Source: Sporosarcina aquimarina
GTDB lineage: Bacteria > Bacillota > Bacilli > Bacillales_A > Planococcaceae
Direction of reading: 5' to 3'
Length of the DNA stretch: 64,000 bases
Assembly: GCF_019748715.1 (NCBI RefSeq)
Contig: NZ_JACLBZ010000033.1
Coordinates: 62,001-126,000 of the forward strand
The notes under the pieces are model-generated. The model was not told the DNA's origin. It made no database searches and was given only the letters and a program-made list of their open reading frames with translations. Position 1 is the stretch's first letter. Each line of letters starts with the position of its first letter. Below, piece by piece: positions 1-8,578 of this stretch. A program made the position numbers and the translations under genes.

Positions 1-1
1 T

Positions 2-544
2 GGATTTGCCCAGTTGGCGCCAAAGGATTTTGAAGGGATTTTCGAAGGTTTCCTAGCATTGGCTGATGCGAAGAAAGAAGTGTATGATCATGATCTATAT
101 GTAATCGTCGAAAATTATTATGAACAGCATGAAAAGGCGAATGTGACCAATTACAGCGACCATTTCTTTGAATATGAAGACTTACAAGTCGTCAGCAATT
201 CAAGTTTTCCTTCTGCAAGCGTGAAGATTCGTAAAGGCGGAAAAGTCTTCATGTCCAGTGCAGTCGGTTCTGGCCCAATTGACGCTCTTTATTCCGCGAT
301 AGCCGATATAACGAAAATTAACGTCAAGTTGGTGGAGTACGATATCAGCAGTGTTTCGCGAGGGAAAGACGCACTGGGTAAAGTGAAAATTACGATTGAA
401 CATGAAGGGGAAACATATATCGCAAAAGCAGCAGATACAGATATACTAAAAGCGAGCGCATTGGCTTACATGAATGCCATTAACAGTGTGATTGTTACCA
501 GTATAAAGGAAGCACCTGTGCAACAAACCGCCGTAAATAGTTAA
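2..544 (+). CDS. leuA: 2-isopropylmalate synthase, C-terminal part (5' end outside window)
   Basis: The reading frame is open from base 2, so only the C-terminal ~180 residues are present. The protein resembles the LeuA allosteric domain: a linker helix (FEGFLALADAKKEV) is followed by a beta/alpha domain with GSGPIDALYSAI and YISxA-like segments that bind the feedback inhibitor leucine in the family. The full enzyme condenses acetyl-CoA with 2-oxoisovalerate in leucine synthesis. No leuB, leuC or leuD follows; a terminator comes next, so this copy is at the end of its unit or stands alone. Related citramalate or homocitrate synthases share the fold, so the exact substrate cannot be fixed from this domain alone. 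Confidence 0.8.
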   Translation, partial: GFAQLAPKDFEGIFEGFLALADAKKEVYDHDLYVIVENYYEQHEKANVTNYSDHFFEYEDLQVVSNSSFPSASVKIRKGGKVFMSSAVGSGPIDALYSAIADITKINVKLVEYDISSVSRGKDALGKVKITIEHEGETYIAKAADTDILKASALAYMNAINSVIVTSIKEAPVQQTAVNS

Positions 545-628
545 TTTTCTCGGGGGTGTAATGGAGTCAATGCACGCAGCGGGTCTATTCTCAAAAGTCG
601 TGGGCGGCAGTTCCAACAGATGTCTTTA

Positions 629-676
629 TAACAAGTTCTCAAACCGTTCTACGTCGGTTGAGAACTTGTTTTTATT
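629..676 (+). terminator. Rho-independent terminator after leuA
   Basis: Inverted repeat ACAAGTTCTCAA...TTGAGAACTTGT followed by TTTTTA. It ends the leuA transcript. Confidence 0.85.
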
Positions 677-776
677 CGTAATATAAATTAGGATCAGCTA
701 CAAGACTTTTATTCTTGTAACTTTATCCATTCTCATACGACTACTCTTATGAAAACATAAAAGGAGTTGGTTTTTT

Positions 777-1676
777 ATGAAGATGAAGAAAGCTGTGCCA
801 TTCGCGATGTCTGCACTGCTTGTAGGTGGAGCACTTACACCCGCTGCAGTTTTTGCGAATGAGGGAGGCAATTCAGAAGAGATGCAAGTAAAACCGTCAT
901 TTGTACAAGTTGAAGGGACGATTGAAAGTGTTGAGGTGGGAGAGCAGTCAACTCTTTATTCAATTAAAGATGGTGAAGAGACGAATGTCTTGGCTGTTAT
1001 GAAAGAAACGCTAGTCTTCGATAACACCGGCAAACAGGTAGAATTAAAAAAAGGGGATAAGATTGTTGCGTACACGAATGCAGACAAACCGATGATTATG
1101 ATTTATCCGCCACAGTACAGTCCCGATGTTGTTATTGTGGAAACGGAAAAGACAGGTTTCGTAGCGGTTGAGGCATTTGATGAAGACTTGTTAAGTAAAC
1201 ATCTATCATTGAAATTAAATGTGGATGAAAAGACGGTTCTTTCTAGTGTTTCAGGCAAAGAAGTAACTGCCGCTGATCTACCAGAAAAGGATTTGCTGGT
1301 TTTCTATACGATGACCACTAGAAGCATCCCTGCCCAGACTACACCAGAAAAAGTAGTGGTTCTTGACGGCAATGCAGATGATTCAGATTCCGAAAAGAAT
1401 TCTGTTATCGAGGAAATGATTGCTGCCGACCACCACATGGTAAATGGGGTGAAGATGGTACCGCTTCGGGCACTTGCTGTGGAACTTGGATATAAGGTCG
1501 AGTCCACGGGCAAAGGGGCTATCATATCCAAAGATGCTCGTTCTTACACGATTACCCGAGGTGAAAAGGCGTATGGCTACAACAAATCACTTCGTCAATT
1601 TGACGTAGCACCTGATTTGCTTGAACGTTGGAAGACCTATGTACCTGTTGAGCTTATTGAAGATATGATGCAATGA
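777..1676 (+). CDS. Secreted copper amine oxidase N-terminal-like (stalk domain) protein
   Basis: 299 residues. A signal peptide is clear (MKMKKAVPFAMSALLVGGAL, cleaved near AVFA-NEG). Residues ~40-200 form a beta-rich region of unknown role. The last ~80 residues (NGVKMVPLRALAVELGYKVE..., then YVPVELIEDMM) match the copper amine oxidase N-terminal domain pattern, which in Firmicutes is a cell-surface stalk or wall-associated module and does not itself show amine oxidase activity. The start is fixed by AAGGAGTT about 8 bases upstream. It is a single-gene unit between two terminators. The fold call is good; the function is unknown. Confidence 0.75.
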   Translation: MKMKKAVPFAMSALLVGGALTPAAVFANEGGNSEEMQVKPSFVQVEGTIESVEVGEQSTLYSIKDGEETNVLAVMKETLVFDNTGKQVELKKGDKIVAYTNADKPMIMIYPPQYSPDVVIVETEKTGFVAVEAFDEDLLSKHLSLKLNVDEKTVLSSVSGKEVTAADLPEKDLLVFYTMTTRSIPAQTTPEKVVVLDGNADDSDSEKNSVIEEMIAADHHMVNGVKMVPLRALAVELGYKVESTGKGAIISKDARSYTITRGEKAYGYNKSLRQFDVAPDLLERWKTYVPVELIEDMMQ

Positions 1677-1729
1677 TGTTGTGCTCGCGAAGTAAGCGCA
1701 GTTACGAGTTTTGATAGAAGTTAAGAAGG

Positions 1730-1780
1730 AGCTGTTCAGGGAAGTCATTAAAATATGACTTTCTATGAACAGCTTTTTTA
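1730..1780 (+). terminator. Terminator after the stalk-domain gene
   Basis: Stem AGCTGTTCA...TGAACAGCT extended by GAAGTCAT/ATGACTTTC, followed by TTTTTTA. Confidence 0.8.
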
Positions 1781-1857
1781 TTCATATGTTAATTGTACAT
1801 AGAGTGCCTTCAATCGGGAAACACGCTTAGGATTCTTAACGCTTCAATTCTTTATAG

Positions 1858-3222
1858 TCACTCTTCACCCTGACAATATTCACGAATTAGTCGCGAGGCT
1901 TTGGACTGGCTAATTTGAAGATCTGTTGCTACTCCTCTGGAAGATCCAAATTTCTGATAGGATCTTCTGACCATCGTTCCCGCCACGTTATCCAATGCTT
2001 TTTCTAATGAATTTGAGTAGACCAATTCAGGGATATCTTTGATCTTCTCTAGAATCACTTCTGGCAGATCTTCCACTTCGATGACTGCTTCGCTTGTAAT
2101 TACCAGTCGTTCCATCAGATTTTCTAGCTGGCGTACATTACCTGGCCATGAATAATGGAAGAGTACTGTTAAACACTCTTCAGAAATTATTTTGTTTGAA
2201 TTGTATTTTTCATTGAACTTACTTAAAAAACTGTATGCTAACGGTACGATATCTTCTTTTCGTTCGTGCAAGGGCGGCATATGGATATCGATAACGTTGA
2301 GCCGGTAATATAAATCTTCTCGGAAAGTTTTGTTTTCGACCATTTTGAGTAGATCTTGATTTGTTGCGGCAATAATGCGGACATTAACCGTTTTACTCAC
2401 ATTGCTTCCGACCGGTATAAACTTCTTATCCTGAATGACTTGAAGCACTTTTGCTTGCAAAGGCAAGGCCAATTCTCCGATTTCATCCAAAAATATCGTC
2501 CCATTATCAGCTGCCTCGAACAAACCAATTTTACCTTCCTTATTAGCTCCTGTGAACGATCCCGCTGTATATCCGAACAGCTCCGATTCCAGCAATTCCT
2601 CTGGAATTGCTGCACAATTCACATTTAAAAAAGGACCGTCTTTTCTTTTACTCAATTTATGCAGATGATAGGCAATAACGCCTTTGCCGGTACCGGACTG
2701 GCCGTGAACCAATACAGTCGAGTCTGTAGGAGCGACTTTTTCACAAAAACTTAAGATTTTACGTACTTTTTGATTGTTCGTGATAACGGAATTTGTGAAT
2801 TCTGATTTTACATTATCCTGTAAATGTTTTTCCTCCGTCTTTGTTAGACGTGTAAAATCCTTGATTTCAGTTGCAGTGAACACCATATATTCAATCTCAT
2901 TTTGATCATTCAATATAGGGAAACCCCTGGTCAGCAGCTCAGCGCCGATATTTGTTTGCTGCCGAATCGATACGGGCTCTTTTTTCTCCAGCACGGGCGG
3001 AACAGCGGAAGGCGTCCAGTAGCCTTCGTTAAAAAAATCGTCATTATATCTTCCTACTACATCATCTTTCCTAACTCCATAATGCTTCTCACAGATCCGA
3101 TTGACATAGACAATCCTTGTATCCTTGTCCAATACAAAGATTTCATCTGATGAGTAATCCAGTATTCTCAGTAGTGATTCCAGAGATAAATTCATTTTCG
3201 GTTGTTCTGTATTATCGGCCAT
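1858..3222 (-). CDS. PAS-domain sigma-54-dependent transcriptional activator of the adjacent quaternary-amine operon
   Basis: 454 residues. Order: PAS sensor (~12-120), short linker, AAA+ sigma-54 interaction domain (~145-375) and a C-terminal TyrR/PrpR-like helix-turn-helix (~415-450, GVATDLQISQSKASRLIREY). Walker A is GQSGTGKG (174-181) and Walker B TIFLDE (242-247). The sigma-54 contact loop reads GSFTGA (221-226), a conservative variant of GAFTGA. It is divergent from the operon starting at 3471, whose promoter is of the -24/-12 class, so this is almost certainly its activator; the PAS domain presumably senses the substrate or a product. RocR, AcoR and BkdR are analogous activators in Bacillus. 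The ligand is unknown. Confidence 0.9.
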   Translation of the reverse strand: MADNTEQPKMNLSLESLLRILDYSSDEIFVLDKDTRIVYVNRICEKHYGVRKDDVVGRYNDDFFNEGYWTPSAVPPVLEKKEPVSIRQQTNIGAELLTRGFPILNDQNEIEYMVFTATEIKDFTRLTKTEEKHLQDNVKSEFTNSVITNNQKVRKILSFCEKVAPTDSTVLVHGQSGTGKGVIAYHLHKLSKRKDGPFLNVNCAAIPEELLESELFGYTAGSFTGANKEGKIGLFEAADNGTIFLDEIGELALPLQAKVLQVIQDKKFIPVGSNVSKTVNVRIIAATNQDLLKMVENKTFREDLYYRLNVIDIHMPPLHERKEDIVPLAYSFLSKFNEKYNSNKIISEECLTVLFHYSWPGNVRQLENLMERLVITSEAVIEVEDLPEVILEKIKDIPELVYSNSLEKALDNVAGTMVRRSYQKFGSSRGVATDLQISQSKASRLIREYCQGEE

Positions 3223-3248
3223 ACGGTGTCACCTTCCTAAACATTTTG

Positions 3249-3297
3249 TGAGTCAGTTTTGGAAAAAACGCTATTCTTTTGAGCGGATTTTGACTCA
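3249..3297. promoter_or_regulatory. Candidate enhancer (UAS) pair for the sigma-54 activator
   Basis: Two self-complementary heptamers, TGAGTCA (3249-3255) and TGACTCA (3291-3297), lie with centres 42 bp apart, i.e. four helical turns. They sit ~95 and ~138 bp upstream of the expected transcription start, the usual place for bacterial enhancer sites. Assignment to the activator at 1858-3222 is inference. Confidence 0.45.
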
Positions 3298-3358
3298 ATT
3301 GTATCAGTGTTTTTTAAAAAATACGATAGAAAACTTATTACTATGCCAATTTTAAAAG

Positions 3359-3375
3359 TTGGCACAATACTTGCA
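3359..3375 (+). promoter_or_regulatory. Sigma-54 (SigL) -24/-12 promoter
   Basis: TTGGCACAATACTTGCA matches the sigma-54 consensus YTGGCACGRNNNTTGCW at all invariant positions (GG at -24, GC at -12) with correct spacing. It lies 95 bp upstream of the first operon gene. The divergent gene encodes a sigma-54 activator, which supports the call strongly. Confidence 0.92.
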
Positions 3376-3470
3376 ATAGTATTTAGTAACGTGGAAAAAA
3401 ACAAGGGTAATCCCTAGTTGCCTCGTAACATATCACACTATCCAAATGAATGGCTACAAGGAGGTACAAC

Positions 3471-4505
3471 ATGAATAGAACAGCTGAAATTTCCGACATC
3501 ACAATTATTGGCGGCGGTCCGGTCGGCTTATTCACAGCATTTTACGCGGGACTTCGCCAAACGTCCGTTAAGATCATTGAAAGCTTACCCCAACTTGGAG
3601 GTCAGCTTGCCGCTCTTTATCCCGAAAAGTATATCTATGACATTGCGGGATTCCCTAAGGTTAGAGCCCAAGAGCTAGTAAACAATCTGATAGAACAGAT
3701 GAATCAATTTGAAACTACTGTCTGTTTAGGAGAAACGGTGATGCAAGTTGAGAAAGAAGCAGATGGCGTATTCAAATTAACTACGAATAAAGAAATCCAC
3801 TATTCTCGAACGATTATTATAACTGCTGGAAATGGAGCCTTCCAAGCACGCAAAATGGAGATCGAAAGCGAAGAGAAGTTTCAAGAAAAAAATATTCATT
3901 ATTTTGTTCAAAATATGAATCAGTTCGAAGGAAAAAAGGTCGCATTATTCGGCGGCGGAGATTCAGCAGTGGATTGGGCACTCATGCTTGAACCAATTGC
4001 TGAAAAAGCATCAATCATTCATCGCCGCGACAAATTCCGGGCCCATGAGCATAGCGTGGAACTTTTGAAGCAATCGAAAGTAGAGCGGTTGACTCCATAC
4101 GTTCCGGTTGAATTGTTAGGTGAAGAGAAAATTGAAAAAGTGCTCCTCAAACATTCAAAAACAGAAGAGCTTTTAGAGCTGGAGGTTGATGATGTACTGG
4201 TCAATTACGGTTTTGTCTCTTCTCTCGGACCCATTAAAGACTGGAGTCTTGAAATAGAAAAAAACTCTGTTGTAGTGAACACGAAAATGGAAACGAATAT
4301 CGAAGGAATTTACGCAGTTGGAGATATTTGCACATATGAAGGCAAAGTGAAACTGATTGCTTCAGGTTTTGGAGAGGCACCGGTTGCAGTCAGCAGTGCC
4401 AAAGTATTTATAGATCCAACAGCGAAAATGCAGCCGCTGCACAGCACGAGTGTCATGGGAGATAAAGAAGAAGCTTCGAAGAAAGTGAAAGTCGGGGCGA
4501 ACTGA
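3471..4505 (+). CDS. Ferredoxin--NADP+ reductase (YumC-like, thioredoxin-reductase fold) of the oxygenase system
   Basis: 344 residues from ATG 3471. An earlier in-frame ATG at 3450 lies upstream of AAGGAGG (3459-3465) and is rejected. The FAD site is IIGGGPVG near residue 14 and the NADPH site is [12 protein letters not shown] near residue 165; the C-terminal [20 protein letters not shown] binds FAD. There is no CxxC redox pair, so it is a type-2 FNR rather than a thioredoxin reductase. It should pass electrons from NADPH to the ferredoxin encoded next and then to the Rieske oxygenase. It is the first gene of the sigma-54 operon and probably a pathway-specific paralogue of the housekeeping FNR. 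Confidence 0.88.
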   Translation: MNRTAEISDITIIGGGPVGLFTAFYAGLRQTSVKIIESLPQLGGQLAALYPEKYIYDIAGFPKVRAQELVNNLIEQMNQFETTVCLGETVMQVEKEADGVFKLTTNKEIHYSRTIIITAGNGAFQARKMEIESEEKFQEKNIHYFVQNMNQFEGKKVALFGGGDSAVDWALMLEPIAEKASIIHRRDKFRAHEHSVELLKQSKVERLTPYVPVELLGEEKIEKVLLKHSKTEELLELEVDDVLVNYGFVSSLGPIKDWSLEIEKNSVVVNTKMETNIEGIYAVGDICTYEGKVKLIASGFGEAPVAVSSAKVFIDPTAKMQPLHSTSVMGDKEEASKKVKVGAN

Positions 4506-4778
<273 letters not shown>

Positions 4779-4821
4779 TTAAACTGAAAAAATAAAATAG
4801 AAACCTAAAGGAGAATGAAAA

Positions 4822-5916
4822 ATGGCTTATAATAAAGTACAGAATGCAACAGATAGAAAGTTTGAGAAAACTATGCCTTATAATTTATTCACAGATCCGA
4901 GTGTATTAGAGAAAGAAAAGGAACTCATTTTCGCAAAAAGCTGGCAACTGGTCGGCCATGTGAGCCAAGTGGAAAAGAAAGGTGCATTTTTTACTGCTGA
5001 GATCGGCGATGACCCAATTATCATAATCCGAGGAACAGATGAAGTTCTTCGCGCGTTTTATAATGTATGTCCGCACAGAGCGACAAAACTTGAGAAAAGT
5101 GATTCAGGCAAAAAGAAGATTTTACAATGCTCGTATCATGGTTGGACATTCAAAACAGATGGCGCCTTAAACAAAGCACCGAATTTCCGCAGTGAAGAGG
5201 ATGCTGCTTGTGTACAAGATGCTTGCCTGCGTTCCGTCCGAATGGAAGTTATTGAATCTTTGATTTTCGTTAATTTGGATGATAATGCAAAACCGTTGGC
5301 TGAGTCTTATGGTGACTTCTTCGATCGACTGGGGAAATTTGAGTTTCTGAAAAATTTACAATTTACTCACCGCAAGTCTCGTCATATCAAAGCGAACTGG
5401 AAAGCATTTATTGAAAACTATCTAGAATGTGACCATTGCCACGTGGCACACCCAAGCTTCATTGATACACTTGATATGGATGATTATCAAATCATCACGT
5501 GTGAGAATTATTCGATTCAAGGTTCCATGGTGAAACCCGACAAGCAATACGGGGAAGTGAATCTGGATGAGGCAGAAATGCAAGGCGGATCGTTTTTCTG
5601 GTTGTGGCCGAACTTAATGCTTACAATTTATCCGGGGCCAGCTAACATGGCAACAATTCAATTGGTACCGATCGATCATGAAAATACTGAAATCGTTTAC
5701 ACATACTATTTCAGCGAAGATAGCCTTGAAAAACTAACGCAAGAAGAGAAAGACCTGATGACATTCGCGGAGCAAGTTCGCTTCGAAGATATCGAATTGG
5801 TTGAGCTAGAGCAACTCGGCTTCAAATCACGTGCGTTTGAAAAAGGCCGCTACTCTCAATCTGAACAAGCAATCGTACAATTTCATGAAATGGTTCTGGA
5901 GGCGCTCAATGAATAA
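4822..5916 (+). CDS. cntA-like: Rieske-type aromatic-ring-hydroxylating-family oxygenase, quaternary amine (carnitine/betaine) type
   Basis: 364 residues. The Rieske [2Fe-2S] ligands are CPH (Cys83, His85) and CSYHGW (Cys103, His106). The mononuclear iron site is ENYLECDHCHVAH, giving His205 and His210, with Asp323 as the likely third ligand. The residue that bridges the two metal sites is Glu202, where ring-hydroxylating dioxygenases have Asp; a Glu here is a known mark of carnitine oxygenase CntA. CntA splits carnitine to trimethylamine and malic semialdehyde. Neighbours (aldehyde and D-malate-type dehydrogenases, BCCT carrier) match that pathway. Glycine betaine, gamma-butyrobetaine or stachydrine remain possible substrates. 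Confidence 0.85.
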   Translation: MAYNKVQNATDRKFEKTMPYNLFTDPSVLEKEKELIFAKSWQLVGHVSQVEKKGAFFTAEIGDDPIIIIRGTDEVLRAFYNVCPHRATKLEKSDSGKKKILQCSYHGWTFKTDGALNKAPNFRSEEDAACVQDACLRSVRMEVIESLIFVNLDDNAKPLAESYGDFFDRLGKFEFLKNLQFTHRKSRHIKANWKAFIENYLECDHCHVAHPSFIDTLDMDDYQIITCENYSIQGSMVKPDKQYGEVNLDEAEMQGGSFFWLWPNLMLTIYPGPANMATIQLVPIDHENTEIVYTYYFSEDSLEKLTQEEKDLMTFAEQVRFEDIELVELEQLGFKSRAFEKGRYSQSEQAIVQFHEMVLEALNE

Positions 5917-7351
5917 ATTACTTGATAAATCAACTGCTAAACAACTAATGATTAATGGAGAATACGTGGAAGCACCAACCTATGTATCTCTTTTCTCTCC
6001 TTATTCTGATGAAAAAATCGCCGATATCGCCATGGCGGATCAGGCATTGACGGAAAAAGCGATTGAAGCTGCGTACAATGCACGAAAGGTGATTGGCAAT
6101 ATGCCCGCATTCCAACGGGCAGAGATCTTAGAAAACGCTGCAAGAATCCTTACGGAAAGAGCAGAGGAAGCAGCAACTATTATTTCAAATGAATCATCCA
6201 AGCCAATCATGTTTTCAAGAGGCGAGGTTTCAAGAACAATCGATACTTATAAGTTCGCTGCGGAAGAAGCAAAGCGTATTCATGGTGAGACAATTCCTTT
6301 TGATGCCGCTTCCGGTGGTATTGGGCGGATCGGATATACGCTGCGTGAACCAATCGGTGTGGTCGGCGCCATTACACCTTTTAATTTCCCGATGAACTTG
6401 GTAGCCCATAAAGTAGGACCGGCAATTGCTGCAGGAAACTCAATCGTTCTGAAGCCGGCTTCGCAAACTCCATTGTCTGCACTTTTCATTGCGGAAGTGT
6501 TCAAAGATGCGGGTCTACCTGCGGGCGTGTTGAATGTTATTACTGGACCAGGTAGTGTGATTGGTGATGTTCTCGTCAAAGATGAACGCATAAAATTGAT
6601 CACCTTTACGGGGAGCCCGAGTGTCGGCATTGGTATCAGCAATAAAGCAGGATTGAAGAAAACGACTCTAGAATTGGGATCCAACTCCGCTTTGATTATT
6701 GATAAGGATATTGACATTGATTCGATTATCGATCGTTGTGTTATGGGGGCTTTCTCAAATCAAGGTCAAGTATGTATCTCAACGCAACGTATTTACGTTC
6801 ATCAAGATCTTTATGAAGAATTTACATCTAAATTTGCGGCCGCAGCAAAGCAATTGAAGCTAGGCGATCCGTTAGCGGAGGATACGTACATCTCTTCTTT
6901 GATTTCAAAAAAAGAATTGGAACGTACACTTGACTGGATTGAGGAAACAAAGAAAAGTGATGCAGAAATTCTTGCCGGCGGTTATGCACAAAATGGAGTT
7001 CTTGCGCCGACGATCATCGTCAATGCCGATCATGCGCTGAAAGTTTCTTGCCAGGAAGTATTTGCGCCGATCGTTGTTGTTAATAAAGTCGATTCAGTAG
7101 AGGTGGCAGTTGAGCTGGTCAATGACTCTCGTTTCGGTCTGCAAGCCGGTATTTATACAAATAATGTACAGCATGCTTTATATGCTTCGAAAAACTTGGA
7201 AGTAGGCGGTGTCATCATCAACGACGTACCCACATACCGGGTGGATCAAATGCCTTATGGCGGTGTCAAGGAAAGCGGAACAGGGCGCGAGGGACTAAAA
7301 TATGCCATTGAAGAGATGACAGAAATGAAACTCGTTGTCTGGAATCAATGA
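5909..7351 (+). CDS. NAD(P)-dependent aldehyde dehydrogenase, likely malic semialdehyde dehydrogenase
   Basis: 480 residues from ATG 5909, which overlaps the last 8 bases of the oxygenase gene and so suggests translational coupling; an in-frame extension to 5831 inside that gene is not credible. Active site residues are visible: Asn159 (TPFNFPMN), Glu255 (LELGSN) and the nucleophile Cys289 (NQGQVC). The protein is of the lactaldehyde/succinate-semialdehyde dehydrogenase type. In a carnitine pathway it would oxidise malic semialdehyde released by the oxygenase to malate. Substrate assignment is from context only. Confidence 0.85.
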   Translation: MNKLLDKSTAKQLMINGEYVEAPTYVSLFSPYSDEKIADIAMADQALTEKAIEAAYNARKVIGNMPAFQRAEILENAARILTERAEEAATIISNESSKPIMFSRGEVSRTIDTYKFAAEEAKRIHGETIPFDAASGGIGRIGYTLREPIGVVGAITPFNFPMNLVAHKVGPAIAAGNSIVLKPASQTPLSALFIAEVFKDAGLPAGVLNVITGPGSVIGDVLVKDERIKLITFTGSPSVGIGISNKAGLKKTTLELGSNSALIIDKDIDIDSIIDRCVMGAFSNQGQVCISTQRIYVHQDLYEEFTSKFAAAAKQLKLGDPLAEDTYISSLISKKELERTLDWIEETKKSDAEILAGGYAQNGVLAPTIIVNADHALKVSCQEVFAPIVVVNKVDSVEVAVELVNDSRFGLQAGIYTNNVQHALYASKNLEVGGVIINDVPTYRVDQMPYGGVKESGTGREGLKYAIEEMTEMKLVVWNQ

Positions 7352-7370
7352 TGAAAGTGATGGATGCAGA

Positions 7371-8453
7371 ATGAAAACTTATAAAATAGCAGTTATCGCC
7401 GGAGACGGCATCGGACCGGAAGTCATTGATGAGGGGATTAAAGTGTTGAAAAAGGTTGCGGAACTGGACGGCGGTTTCGCATTCGATTTCACATACTTCC
7501 CCTGGGGCTGTGAGTACTATACGCAGACCGGACGCATGATGGCGGAAGACGGAATCGAACAGTTGAAGAAATTCGACGCCATTTACTTGGGAGCTGTCGG
7601 ATTCCCGGGCGTTCCGGATCATATTTCTTTATGGGATCTGCTGCTGATCATCCGCAAGAGTTTCGATCAGTACGTCAATATCCGTCCGGTGACATTATTG
7701 GACGGCGCGCATTGCCCGCTGCAAAATGTGGAGCGCAAAGATATTGATATGCTGTTTATCCGGGAAAATACGGAAGGTGAATATTCGGGGGCGGGAGACT
7801 GGCTGTTTAAAGGTCAGGAGCATGAAGTGGTTCTGCAAAATGGTGTATTCTCCCGCAAAGGTACAGAACGAATCATTCGCTATGCGTTTGAGACGGCTAA
7901 AAAACAAGGCCGCAGCCTGACAAGTATCAGTAAAGCAAATGCCCTGAATTATTCGATGGTCTTCTGGGATCAGGTATTCGAGGAAGTGAGTGCAGATTAT
8001 CCGGAAGTGAAAACAGCTTCTTATTTAGTGGACGCTGCGGCTATGCTGATGATTACAGATCCGAAACGATTTGAAGTAGTGGTGACTTCGAATTTATTCG
8101 GCGATATCTTAACGGATGTCGGTGCGGCGATTGCAGGGGGAATCGGTTTGGCTGCCGGCGCGAATATCAATCCGGAAGGCACATTCCCTTCGATGTTTGA
8201 ACCGGTACACGGTTCAGCGCCGGATATTGCAGGAAGAGGAATTGGTAATCCTTTAGCGACAATCTGGTCTGCAAGTCAAATGCTTGATCATTTTGGTTAT
8301 GAAGCATACGGCAAAAAGGTAGTAGACGCCATCGAGCAATTATTGGTGGAGGATGAAGTTCTCACGCCTGATATGAAAGGCAGCGCCTCTACTTCCGAAG
8401 TTGGCGACCGGATTGCAGACATCATAGGAAACTTGCAGTCAGTAAAAGCTTAA
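7371..8453 (+). CDS. Tartrate/D-malate dehydrogenase (decarboxylating), isopropylmalate dehydrogenase family
   Basis: 360 residues. Family marks: IAGDGIGPEV at the N terminus, the substrate loop RENTEGEYSGAG, and the metal site TSNLFGDILTDVGAAIAGGIG, followed by FEPVHGSAPDIAG for NAD binding. This is the TtuC/DmlA branch (B. subtilis YcsA-like), not LeuB: LeuB partners are absent and the N terminus MKTYKIAVIAG fits the former. It would convert D-malate to pyruvate and CO2, completing carnitine breakdown to a central metabolite. The start at 7371 is chosen by family length; its ribosome-binding site is weak, which suggests coupling to the gene 20 bp upstream. Confidence 0.85.
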   Translation: MKTYKIAVIAGDGIGPEVIDEGIKVLKKVAELDGGFAFDFTYFPWGCEYYTQTGRMMAEDGIEQLKKFDAIYLGAVGFPGVPDHISLWDLLLIIRKSFDQYVNIRPVTLLDGAHCPLQNVERKDIDMLFIRENTEGEYSGAGDWLFKGQEHEVVLQNGVFSRKGTERIIRYAFETAKKQGRSLTSISKANALNYSMVFWDQVFEEVSADYPEVKTASYLVDAAAMLMITDPKRFEVVVTSNLFGDILTDVGAAIAGGIGLAAGANINPEGTFPSMFEPVHGSAPDIAGRGIGNPLATIWSASQMLDHFGYEAYGKKVVDAIEQLLVEDEVLTPDMKGSASTSEVGDRIADIIGNLQSVKA

Positions 8454-8460
8454 ATTCAAT

Positions 8461-8492
8461 TTAATCGGTGTTATGCAAATAACACCGATTAA
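8461..8492. other. Perfect intra-operon hairpin
   Basis: Arms TTAATCGGTGTTAT and ATAACACCGATTAA around a 4-base loop, directly after the dehydrogenase stop and before the BCCT gene. No T-run follows, so it is more likely an mRNA processing or stability element, or a partial terminator, than a full stop signal. Confidence 0.6.
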
Positions 8493-8521
8493 AATATAAC
8501 AAATGCCCGCTCGTTTGGCTG

Positions 8522-8550
8522 TGTGTGGGGATTCTCGGCACATCCACACA
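8522..8550. other. Second hairpin in the leader of the BCCT gene
   Basis: TGTGTGG...CCACACA with a small bulge, ending ~30 bp upstream of the BCCT start codon. Confidence 0.4.
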
Positions 8551-8578
8551 AGTGGGTCTTTGAAATAGGAGCGGTAAT

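Noticed and set aside
7371..8453. Calling the IMDH-family gene leuB because a leuA fragment starts the window
   Set aside because: It belongs to a different, sigma-54-controlled operon and resembles the tartrate/D-malate branch.
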